A stretch of DNA of 64,000 nucleotides from contig CM028925.1 in the NCBI GenBank assembly GCA_016801845.1, positions 62,001 through 126,000 on the forward strand, given 5' to 3'. Of this stretch, positions 11,755-21,625 are shown one piece after another. Both the position numbers and the translations under genes were made by a program. The notes under the pieces are model-generated. The model ran no database searches and had not been told where the DNA came from. It saw nothing but the letters and a program-made list of their open reading frames with translations. The stretch is from Polydactylus sextarius (Eukaryota; Chordata; Actinopteri; Polynemidae). The stretch's first letter is position 1, and each line of letters opens with the position of its first letter.

Positions 11755-12778
11755 ATGGACTCAGTAGTGGTCCCCGGCATCTCTCTGGTCTCAGTCCTGT
11801 CCCTGTTAGCATGTAGTATTCAGGTGTTAGCTGCTGCCTTGCTAACACATAGGTATGGTGGGCAGAGTTCTGTGAAGGACAGGTGGGTCCTGCTGTGGCT
11901 CTTCTATGATGTCATCGTCCACCTGACACTGGTACAACCAATTTGATCTATTTTCAGTCACCATTGATGTGATTGTGTTTTTCTATTTATTCACTGTCTC
12001 TTTAGAATAGTGTGTCTGCTTACAGTAGAGCTTAATTGTTTATTGTTTGTGTACACATCTGTGATTATTGATTGTGTGCTTACAGGAAGGTCCGTTTGTT
12101 TACATGTCTCTGGTGGGGACAGTGGAGACATCTGAAGGTCCACTAGCTGAGCTCTGTGAGTTCAGCACTTCATGTCTGTCTGCATGTCTGCCTGTCGGTC
12201 TATCTGTCTATCTATCTGAACACCTGTTTCTGCAGGGAAGGAGTACAGTAAAGCCGACAATCGTTGGCTTATTTCTGATCCAACAATCGTCTCCATAGAG
12301 ATCCTGACAGTTTTTCTGGATTCAGCGCTTGGACTCCTGTTGATCTATGCAGTCCTGAAGGACAAGCACTACAGGTAAAATACTGCAGGTCTGACAGACT
12401 GGACTGTGTAAAGGCCAGTGACAGAATCTGTGTTAAGTTCTTGAGAATCTAGTTGAGGCTTTATGACTGTTCTGATAATATTGATGAGTAATATAAAGTT
12501 TAAGTTTATGACATCAAGATGTATATATGTGTATATGTATTTACAGACACTTTGTACAGATCACTCTGAGTGTGTGTGAGCTGTATGGTGGCTGGATGAC
12601 CTTCTGTCCTGACTGGCTGATCGGAAGCCCTCACCTGAACACATCTACCTGGCTCTACTTGTGGGTCTACCTGGTCTTCTTTAACGGAGTCTGGGTCCTG
12701 GTTCCTGTCCTGCTGCTGGTCCAGTCCTGGTTTAGTCTGAAGAGTTTGCACGTACTTAGAAGAAGCAAAAACAAGTAG
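11755..12778 (+). CDS. ebpl: ebpl (EBP-like, EXPERA-domain membrane protein)
   Basis: EBPL is a multi-pass ER membrane protein related to the sterol delta8-delta7 isomerase EBP, but without established isomerase activity. Four exons, 11755-11931, 12086-12155, 12236-12374 and 12547-12778, give 205 aa (human 206). The EXPERA domain covers nearly the whole protein. Diagnostic blocks are LWLFYDVIVHLTLEGPFVY, DPTIVSIEILTVFLDSALG, QITLSVCELYGGWMTF and FFNGVWVLVPVLLLVQSW, with about four hydrophobic segments. All boundaries are GT/AG and phases fit. An in-frame ATG 51 nt upstream would add a leucine-rich stretch; I prefer the ATG at 11755 because it gives the family length. It is convergent with arl11, as in human 13q14. 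Confidence 0.93.
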
Positions 12779-12790
12779 TTTTGTTGTCAA

Positions 12791-12796
12791 AATAAA
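12791..12796 (+). promoter_or_regulatory. ebpl poly(A) signal
   Basis: AATAAA lies 12 nt after the ebpl stop codon, followed by a T-rich stretch. It implies a very short 3' UTR. Confidence 0.7.
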
Positions 12797-13095
12797 AGCA
12801 CTGACATTTTATCACGTCATGGTTTTATTTTTATTCAGCTTTTGACGTGAACCACAGAAAGTGATCTCAGTTTCAGGGAACTTGTTTGTCTCAGACCTTT
12901 ATCACATTTAACATCACATTTATCTATTTTAGATCAACTCAAACTGTTTCAATCTGTGGATCCACCAGCTTTATTAATCAACTCACATCCAATCACGTGT
13001 CATTTGGTCATTAGGTTTCATTCAGAATAAATAATAAATGTTGAAAAAAGTTGGTTAGTCTTCTCCTTCACTTCGCCTCCCCCCTGCTCCTCCTC

Positions 13096-15639
13096 TCAGC
13101 TCTTCTTGATGAGTTTGTTAACGGACATGAAGGCCTGTTTTAGACCGAGGCCCTTTAGAGCGCTGCAGGCCTGAACTTCCCACAGCCTGTCAGTGTAACT
13201 GGGGAGGTCCAACTGGTTGGATATCTGAGGGGGAGGGGTAGGGGAAGAGAGAAGATGATGAGGAAACCACTCGGTCTTGTTCCTTGTACTCCTTTTCTGT
13301 GATTCCTACCTCTCGTATGGTCATGGAGTTGGGCAGATCCTTCTTGTTGGCCAGAACCATTAGGGGGACTCCTCTCAGCTTCTCATCACTCAGGATCTTC
13401 TTCAGGGCTTTCTGAGCCTCTGGCATCCGACCCGGTTCACTGCTGTCCACCACGAAGACCAGAGCCCTGCAGTCCTCCAGGTAGTACCTGGGCATTGTGG
13501 ATTGGGGCATGGGGGTGCAGTTGTTTTTATTTTCTGGGTTTGTGTGTGAAATGATGGGTAAGGATGGGTGGGTGTGGTACATTTACCTCCAGTTGGGTCT
13601 CATGCTCTTTTGTCCTCCGACATCCCACAGTGTCAGAGATGTCTTTTTATCCAGGTCCAAGGTTCCCACATTAAAACCAATGGTCGGCCTAGTGTCCATC
13701 ACCTGCAGATTCACAGGGGGGTAAGCTGAGGGCACAGTTCACATCCAACACCTGTCTCTCTCTTTCTCTGTCTATTTGTACCTGTCCAGAACAGACTCAC
13801 CTGTCTGTTTCTGTCTCCACCTGTGTGTACTTGTCTGTACCTGACCACAGTAGCATCACTTGTCTGTCTCTATGTTTACCTGTCCATCTGTGTTGCACCT
13901 GTGCATGTCCAAAGGAGACTCACCTGTCCTGTCAGCAGTCTGGCAAGCAGGGTGGACTTCCCAGCAGAGTCTAGACCAATCAAGATCACCTGGACAAATG
14001 GGCATGTTCATAGTTCTCTCAGTAGACAGAAAGGTGTGTGTGACAATGTGTATGCTTATGGAGGTTATATGTAAACAACAATAATCATCGACATTGTCAC
14101 AATAAATGAAACATCTTATCTGAGCTTTGTTTGGAACAGTAGAAGACCTAGGGTCCAGTTCAAGACACTACAGTTGAAAAAAAAGAGAAGGACAGAAGAG
14201 CTTTACCATGCTTTTAGGATTTAGGATATGCAGCACAATTGAGACCCTTAGTATATTGGCTCCAAATTATGAATCTAAATGGAAATTCTTGGAAATTACA
14301 CAAAAAAATTTCAATAAAAGCCAAGGTAAAAGACAATATAACAGCTTGAATCAGTGGACTTTATTCACTCTTAAGCTATGGTTTAAGGTTTTGAGGAAGT
14401 TACAAATAGAGAAATAGGCTAGGGTCTTGAACTGGGTAGCATATGATCCAGAATTTGAACTAGATTGGATGGGGGCTTTAAACAGTGGGTTAGGAGAGGT
14501 ATCACGTCCTTTTCTTCCCTCACCTCAAACAGTAAATTTCAGAGTTATGAGTTAATTTCAGATACATTAAAAAAAAAAAAAAAATACAAATTAAAGAGGT
14601 GAAGGAATACAATTTGATTTCTATATTACATGATGCATACCAAAAAAAAAAAAAAGACTATTAAAATTTGGTCTCAAGGATATATAGAATTAACAAGGTT
14701 CTAAAAGTCATTCTACCATATCCATTAAACAAAAATGGGAGAGGGAGAAACAAAAATATCAGAAGAGATCTGGATGGAAATATACTAGACACAAACAGTC
14801 ACTGCAAACTCAAGATCACTGAGAGAGTTCAGCTGGAAGAATGTAGTGAGATATTTTATAACTCCTAAAATATCAGCACAGGCATACACAGCCGAGGTTT
14901 CTGTTGGAGACAGTGTGAAACCTCTATAGCTAATCACTTTCATGTTTTTTGGGCCTGTCCCAAAATCCAGCCATATTGGAGGGAGGTGGCAATCAAGATA
15001 AATAAGATAATAGGGGTGGATTTAGGTTAGTCTTTGGTTACCTTATATCTTGGTAAAATACTGGAAACAGTCCTATAGAAGGATAGATACTTATTGAAAA
15101 TACTTTTGGCAAGTAGTAGGAAAGCCATAACCCGAAAATGGTTGCAACTAGATCCTCCAACGTTAGACCAGTGGCATGGGATTATTAAAAAAATTTACTG
15201 TATGGAAAGACTTACTTTTGTTTTAAGACTTGAGTTGGAGAAATGCACTGAACACTGGGAAAAATTGATTATGTATGCTCCTTGAATAGTGTGACATTAT
15301 ATGATGTATATGTAAAAGAATACTTTAGATTTTAACGGCCATTATGATCTCATGTTCTTTGTTTGTACATGCAAATAAATAAATAAATAAATAAAAAATC
15401 TTATCTGACTGTTTTAGTGTCTGAGTTTTAACATTGAGATGAATAAAACATTTCTACTACATTAAATAACATGTAATTTAGATGATGATGTCAATAAAAT
15501 CATTAGAATCATGGCATACAAGGTTTCACAGAGACGAAAAGAAGGAAAAGTCTCACTGCTGGTGTTTCAAAGAAAAATACAAAAAGTCAGAAACAGACAT
15601 ACTTACCTGAGGACAGGTGGTGGAGTGAACGAGCCCCAT
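13096..15639 (-). CDS. arl11: arl11 (ADP-ribosylation-factor-like small GTPase)
   Basis: This is an ARF-family small GTPase. Five minus-strand exons, 15639-15607, 13989-13924, 13702-13587, 13487-13310 and 13224-13096, give 173 aa. Visible motifs are Gly2 for N-myristoylation (MGLVHST), P-loop GLDSAGKS at 16-23, switch I Thr at about 40 in RPTIGFNV, WDVGGQ at 59-64, NKKD at 119-122, and CSA at 151-153. All GTPase motifs are intact. Adjacency to ebpl matches human EBPL-ARL11 and is the main reason for the name; the sequence could also fit an ARL14-like member. Mammalian ARL11 has a single coding exon, so this split structure is notable. Intron 1 holds an L1 fragment. Confidence 0.78.
14195..15386 (+). 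mobile_element. L1-type LINE 3' fragment with A-rich tail, in arl11 intron 1
   Basis: Broken frames on the plus strand carry the C-terminal part of a fish L1 second protein (TLFTLKLWFKVLRKLQIEK; later NHFHVFWACPKIQPYW, the usual H.FW.CP motif). It ends in an (AAAT)n tail at 15370-15396, which marks the 3' end. Insertion is antisense to arl11. Frame breaks and A-runs show it is inactive. Confidence 0.7.
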
Positions 15640-16069
15640 TGCTCCACTTCTTCTTCACTCTTGGTCACTAAACAGCTTGTCTGTGTCTGACTGAAACTCA
15701 CCTGACATCCATCGGGTATGTTCAGGTTCCTTCAGGCTGTCGGCCAATGAGAGAGCAGCAACCAGTTAGAGCAGGTCACGTGACTATGCAACAGGTTTGA
15801 CTGCATTTTTGTTTCTAAGGCAGGTCGAAGGCTGTTTCTGAGGACACAACACCTCACTGCTGATTTACATCCACATTTACATTTACAGTAACTGAGACGC
15901 TGAACCTGTATCAGCCCTAACCTGAGCCAGCCTGAACTTGGATCAGCCTGGACCTATATCAGTCTAATCTCGATCTCTTTGAGAGTTCATCAGCTGAGAA
16001 TGGTTAAGTCACAAAATGTTAATGCCACCTAAAGAAGCTGCAAGGGCAAATTTGAATCACAATCCATTT

Positions 16070-16356
16070 TTTATTTGTTTATTTTATTTGGATCCCCATT
16101 AGCTAATCTTCCTGGGGTCCCATGTCCATTGAAAGTCATTGAGCACACCATGCACACAACAAACTTAACCTCAGCATTTAACCCATCACCTCGGTGAGCA
16201 GGTGGGCAGCACTTTGCTTGGACGGTACCTTGCTCAGATCCCACTGTGTTCCTTACCACAGTGGGATCTAGTAGATGGTGGATTCGCATCTGGGATCTTC
16301 TGGTTCTCTGTGCTCTCACCGCCATGGCGAATCCTAACCACTGGACAACCAGGGAA
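16070..16356 (-). mobile_element. SINE with a tRNA-Glu-like head
   Basis: On the minus strand the element starts CCTGGTTGTCCAGTGGTTAG, close to the 5' half of tRNA-Glu, including an A-box-like TGGTTAGGATTCG (plus 16329-16341). A B-box-like AGATGCGAATCC follows. The body ends in GGATCCAAATAAAATAAAC with an A-rich tail. The rest of 15640-17440 has no recognisable gene. Confidence 0.6.
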
Positions 16357-17460
16357 TATATCAGTTGCTGATACAATGATAACAGTTGAACAATGATATC
16401 AGTGCTTGGCAGTGATTGGTGCTATTCTCCACATCTACTTCACTGAATTGTGTTAGAACTAAATGCTCTGCTCAGGTTTGAAGTGTTTCACAGTACAAAT
16501 AATCTGGAGCCATTGACAATGACCTGTGTTAGAGTATAGTAAATATATGAACTGATGAATGTACACCATAAATGAAAACAGCATCCCTCTCAGCCTTTTT
16601 TTTTTAACTTTACACACACACTGTTGACTTTCCACAGAGGTACATGATGCTCTTCATGTGATGTAATGAAGAGTTTAAGAATGAACAGAATGTTACAAAA
16701 TAAAACACAACCCGATTGGTTGTGCTCACTTTGCTACTTTTTGTCTTTCAAATGTAGCAAAGTGAAAGTCATAGGCCCCTTTTTTCTCTTTCTCTATTAT
16801 TCCTTAGTCTACCCTTACTCTTTGTAGTTTTTTTTATTTTATTTTTCTACTGTACTATTTTATTTTATTATGTCAACTTTCACTTTGACCTCACTACACC
16901 TCCTAAATTAATGACATACTTTTACTCTAAGGCATTTTCAATGCAAAGTGTTGTTACAAAAATCAGATGAAAGTAAATGCAGTGTTTTCTTTAGCGGGCA
17001 CTCTAAGTCTACCTGTGACTATAAGATTATCAAAACCATGTTTGAGGGTTGGTATAGTCTCCACCTTAAAGGGTGGATGGATGGAGAAACTTCTAAAATA
17101 ACAATATTAAGCAGAAATGTTGTATGTGTATTATAAGTACATCGTCTATGAAGATTGTTGTAGGTTCCATGATTTAAAGTAGTGGCTAAACTTCATAATA
17201 TTATTCTGTTTTTTTATTAACATGTACTTTCATTACTTATGTGCATTTAATTATAGATTACTTGTCATAATTAAGTACAGTAAATACTAGATACTTTAAG
17301 ACTTTGTGTTTCTAGGTGATGACTTGAACTTTTACCTAAGCAATTTTTTGTTAGTATTGTATAGTATAGTTGTTAGTATCTGTACCTGACTACTATCAGG
17401 TTCACGTACTGCTCGTATATGTTTGAATGGTCTCAGACTGATGTGTGAGAAAGGAGGAGC

Positions 17461-17577
17461 TGACGTGAAAGGAGGGGTCTACCACGAGTATAAATCAGGC
17501 TCCTCCCGCCTCCTTCTTCCTTCTTCTCCATCCTCCGGCGGCTCCTTGTGTCCACAACGCTTAACTCCTCCGACACA
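17461..17577 (+). promoter_or_regulatory. eef1b2 core promoter and 5' TOP-like leader
   Basis: A CRE-like TGACGTGA lies at 17461 and a TATA box (TATAAA) at 17489-17494. 20-35 nt downstream is a pyrimidine run (ctccttcttccttcttctcc), which suits a 5' TOP mRNA start. TOP leaders are known for translation-factor genes. The initiation site itself is inferred. Confidence 0.7.
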
Positions 17578-20212
17578 ATGGGTTTCGGTGACCTGAAAGC
17601 AGCCTCCGGCCTCAAAGTGCTGAATGACTTTCTGTCGGACCGCAGCTACGTAGAAGGGTCGGTGAACATAACATTCAGTTAAAGCAAAAAAAAAAAAAAC
17701 AAAAACAAAAAAACGGATACATTGTTACTTGCTGCCGGCGACGCCGCCATCTTGGGTCAACGCTGCTCTAGCATGTCTGACAGTTAGTGCTAACAGTTGA
17801 AGCTAACAGTCAGTCGCCGAGTTAATCAGTATACAGATGGACCGCCACCGTGCTTCGCTGGGTCCGTGTCTCAGTTCGACACGACTCCCGCGACCCATGT
17901 TCGCTTGTAAAAAATTAGTTCGGATAGAGGCGACGAAGGAGCCACGTGCTAATGCTAACATGCAGCCACATGGTGCTAAGGGGCTAACTGTTAGCATGTT
18001 AAATCAATCAAAAGTTATCGACTTTAAAGACCTGGCGTGTTTCTACTACTTTACATATAACTTGTATATCTAAGTTGATAATTGGTGTTTCGCTAATGTC
18101 GTGAAAATAACTCGCCAGAGGGCAAATGTGAAACGGAACAAGTTTTAGGTCACGTGACACAGGGGAGGATTGTATACGTTGTTAAAGACACTGGTCTAAT
18201 GTGCATCTCTGATGTTGCTGTTTTAGGTTCGTCCCATCTCAGGCTGATGTGGCGGTCTTCGAGGCAATCTCCACTCCACCTGCGGCCAATCTGTGTCACG
18301 CCCTCCGCTGGTATAACCACATCAAGTCCTACCAGGCCCAGAAGAACAGGTGAGGTGGGGGTTTAGTAGGAGTAAGGGGATGTACACAGGTGCATTTGTG
18401 CGCCTGTGATGTGAGCCCCGTCTCATGTCAGTCTTCCAGGTGTGAAGAAGCCTCTGGGTCAGTATGGTCCAGCAGGTGTTGCTGACACCACTTCTGGCTC
18501 TGCTGCCGCTGCTGCTTCCAAGGACGACGATGAGGACGATGACATTGACCTGTTCGGCTCTGACGAAGAGGCAAGTATCACAGTGATGTCTAGATATATA
18601 CTTTGTTAATCCCAAAAGGAAATCAAGGCATTGTTACAAATGACATTAATTGATCATTAATTCAGTGTATAAATGTTTACCTGGGGTTTCATTTGACAGG
18701 AGGATGCAGAGGCTGCCCGGCTGAAAGAGGAGCGCCTCGCTGCATATGCTGCCAAGAAAGCAAAAAGTATGTAACCTCATACATTATAGCCAATCACACA
18801 GGCATACAAATTCCTTCACCTTTTGGTGAAACTAGCAACAATGTTGTGAAACAACTCATGTGATTTTATGCCAATACAATGAAGAAAATATAATACAACT
18901 AAACACTGTTTATATGTTTAGGCAAAAAGAATGCCTACCACCTTATGTTATGCATGTTTTATGGTTCACATATTCACATCTCATAGGTTCACAGATTCTC
19001 CACTGAGTTTACCATCAATTAGAGTTTTTGTTGCTGGCTTTTTCAGAAGTTAATTAGGAGCTGAAAATGAACATGGCAACTATCAAATTAGATTAACTGA
19101 CCTTTATTATTTTTCATGGGATTGGGCACAACAGTGACTCAATACATTTAGTAGGGCACTATTTTGGTGAAGTCCAGATTATGTCAAGTATTGATGAGCT
19201 AAGCATATTCTCATTTTACTGAAATAAGTACTATTAACTTTCTAATGGAGGATTGTTTTAAAATGTGTTTATTGGATTTTAATCCTTTTTTTTTTTTTTT
19301 TTTTTGTTTCATAAGTTTTATTCTAATTCATACTTGACATGCACTTTGATCACCTTTTCCCACCTGTTTCTCATTGGCTGACTCTCTGTGATGATTATCC
19401 AATCACCATCTTTCGGCTGACTGCCTGATGGACACCATATTTACCTGATGAGAGTACTGGTCTCCACCTGTAGAATTTGTTGGTGCAGAGTGGTTTCCAT
19501 GTTAACACCCTCCTTTCGCTCTCCCTCAGAGCCCGCACTCATCGCCAAGTCATCAATCCTGCTGGATGTTAAACCCTGGGACGACGAGACGGACATGGCT
19601 AAGCTGGAGGAGTGTGTCCGCAGCATCCAGATGGATGGGCTGGTCTGGGGACAGTGTAAGAATACTGCAAAATTACTGTAGTAATAATGCAATGATATTA
19701 CAGGGATACTGTAGTCTTACTACAGTAAGAATCAGTGATATTACAGGAATAATGCTGCTACTACATACAGTACAACAATGTTGATCTGCATCTGAAACAT
19801 CTGCAGACTTGATGATGATCTAACTCACCATCTTTCGGCTGAAGACGTGATGGACATTTCATGATCTGAAACCTGCAGATGTGTCTACTTATAAGCTGAC
19901 ATGTGTCAAGTGCTTTAAAAGGTTAAATTGAGATGAAAATAAATATCACTATTGACCTGACATGTCAACCATTTTCCCACAGCTAAACTTGTCCCAGTTG
20001 GATACGGCATTAAGAAGCTCCAGATCAGCTGTGTGGTCGAGGATGATAAGGTGATTGATCTCTTTGACTTCAGTCTTAATTAATGCCCCTGTTGTACTGT
20101 TTGACTGTAACATCTGTGTCTTCAGGTTGGCACCGACCTGCTGGAGGAACAGATCATAGCATTTGAGGACTTCGTTCAGTCGATGGATGTTGCTGCTTTC
20201 AACAAAATCTGA
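17578..20212 (+). CDS. eef1b2: eef1b2 (elongation factor 1-beta)
   Basis: eEF1B-alpha is the guanine-nucleotide exchange subunit that recharges eEF1A with GTP. Seven exons, 17578-17657, 18227-18349, 18432-18570, 18700-18766, 19530-19655, 19983-20050 and 20126-20212, give 229 aa (human 225). The N-terminal GST-C-like part holds SQADVAVFEA. An acidic linker with DEDDDIDLFGSDEEE carries the usual casein kinase 2 site. The C-terminal exchange domain holds SSILLDVKPWDDETDM, GLVWGQSKLVPVGYGIKKLQ and ends QSMDVAAFNKI. Phases agree at every junction. Exon 1 uses an unusual GTCGGT donor and exon 3 a GC donor. It is followed by zdbf2 and dytn as in human 2q33. Introns 4 and 5 host SNORD51-like snoRNAs. 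Confidence 0.96.
19381..19455 (+). ncRNA. snord51: SNORD51-like C/D box snoRNA, copy 1 (eef1b2 intron 4)
   Basis: C box GTGATGA (19388-19394), D' CTGA (19417-19420), C' TGATGG (19426-19431) and D box CTGA (19445-19448) are present. A perfect 6-bp terminal stem (ACTCTC/GAGAGT) brackets it. The guide before D' (CACCATCTTTCGG) is complementary to CCGAAAGATGGTG in 28S rRNA. The fifth base before D' targets an A, consistent with the 28S Am1511 guide of SNORD51/SNORD32. Human SNORD51 also lies in an EEF1B2 intron. The end lies 74 nt from the downstream exon, a normal spacing. Confidence 0.9.
19798..19881 (+). ncRNA. snord51: SNORD51-like C/D box snoRNA, copy 2 (eef1b2 intron 5)
   Basis: The same guide (CACCATCTTTCGG) sits before D' CTGA (19839-19842). 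C box is ATGATGA/TTGATGA (19809-19818), C' GTGATGG (19847-19853) and D CTGA (19866-19869). A perfect 9-bp terminal stem (CATCTGCAG/CTGCAGATG) encloses it. Outside guide and boxes it differs from copy 1, so the duplication is not recent. Confidence 0.88.
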
Positions 20213-20559
20213 AACAACAAGATCATGTTCAAAAAAAAAAAAAGAAAATATTCAGCACAAAGTGAAGTTTGTTTCTTTGAGGGTTTGACTTGCATCAATC
20301 AAAGGTTTAGAGTCCTAAATAGACTGAACTTTACAGCCTGGATGCTCTGACATTTAACTGGATTATTCAAACTAAACATTTAAGCTGAAAATGTGATTTA
20401 ACGTCCATACATCCTGTTTTAAATAACACTGAACGTAAAATTTGTCTGACGCAACAGTCTACATGTAATATGCAGTGGTTTGCTGTTGTAATTGCCACTC
20501 TGAACCAGAGGTGGCAGCACACCTGGTACTGTGCCCCGTGGCCGCAGTGGTACAGCAGT

Positions 20560-21331
20560 AGAAGAACGAGACCGGAAACTAAACGTGGCGGAAAAGCGCA
20601 CCGTGGACGAAGCTTGTAATCTGAAAGTAGACAAACAGAAGGTAAATAAATTCGTTGATTAGCGACAAAAGGTCCGTTTGACTGATCTGAAGAAGCCCAT
20701 CACCTGTGTGGAGCCTCTGTTTGCTAACCAGATGACGGCATGCCTAGCGGCTAGCCGGCAGCTAACGCTAACAGCACGATGCCACGTCACCAGTCGTGTC
20801 ACTATAGTTACCGTTAGTTCGGTTTAACCCAGAGTTAACCCAGTTCACAATAACAGGTTAGCTTCGCTAGTGAAGCTTTAAACAAGCAGCCAATCAGAGC
20901 GCAGCGCGGAGCAGTGGCCAGTCCGCGCGCAGGAAAGCTTAGCTGTGATTGGTCAGAGCAGAGTAAACAAACAAAGCAATCGTCTCAAAAATAAGGAGCT
21001 GCTTTAGGGAATCGAATTACAGGATGAAAACGATCCCGTTCTTGATAAACAATACGTTATCATTGAGGTTATGTTTGGAAGTGACGTCAGACTGAAGAAT
21101 CCATCACATGATAAACGTCACATTGTTTCACTTTCAAAACTGCTGGAGCTAAAATCTACATAACGTGCATACATATACATACACAAGTGGCTGTCTGTTG
21201 TCACTGGTTGTGTCGTTGCCTCTTTCTCTCAGGCTTATGGACTCTCCACCTGAAGTTCTCACCTGCTTACCACAGATTACAGCATGGTGCACTCTGTTTG
21301 GACAGGCTCTCCAGTGACTGCTCTGCTTCCA
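20560..21331 (+). other. Candidate zdbf2 5' UTR exons and promoter
   Basis: A GC-rich start region about 20560-20640 ends at 'acaaacagaag|gtaaat', which could be a first non-coding exon. A second candidate (21234-21331) lies between a CTTTCTCTCAG acceptor and a GTGAGG donor, and its only ATG frames are short. The intervening DNA has inverted CCAAT (attgg) elements. This is inferred from splice-site-like sequence only. Confidence 0.4.
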
Positions 21332-21625
21332 GGTGAGGTGCTGTGTTTATCAGGTCACACTGATTATCTGTCAGATCTGCTGCTGTGTTTCAGCTCAATC
21401 AGAAATAATAATTTGATCAGTGACTATCTAGTGATATTTATTCAGGTGATTAATAATAGTAGACCCTGGAGTCAGCTGTGCAGTTGTTAAAGTCTATTTT
21501 TTGTTGTAATGAGGTTTCTGTTTACAACCATCACTGAGTAATATTAGATTGTGTCACAAGCTACTGTTCAGTAATTAAACATTATTAGTAATCAGTGTTG
21601 TGTGTCTCAGGTGTTCATCAGCAGC

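Noticed and set aside
11310..11780. 156-codon minus-strand frame over the ebpl start
   Set aside because: Low-complexity Arg/Ser composition, antisense to the ebpl leader and exon 1; no known family.
17803..18073. Overlapping frames in eef1b2 intron 1
   Set aside because: They lie inside an intron of a well-supported gene and match nothing known.
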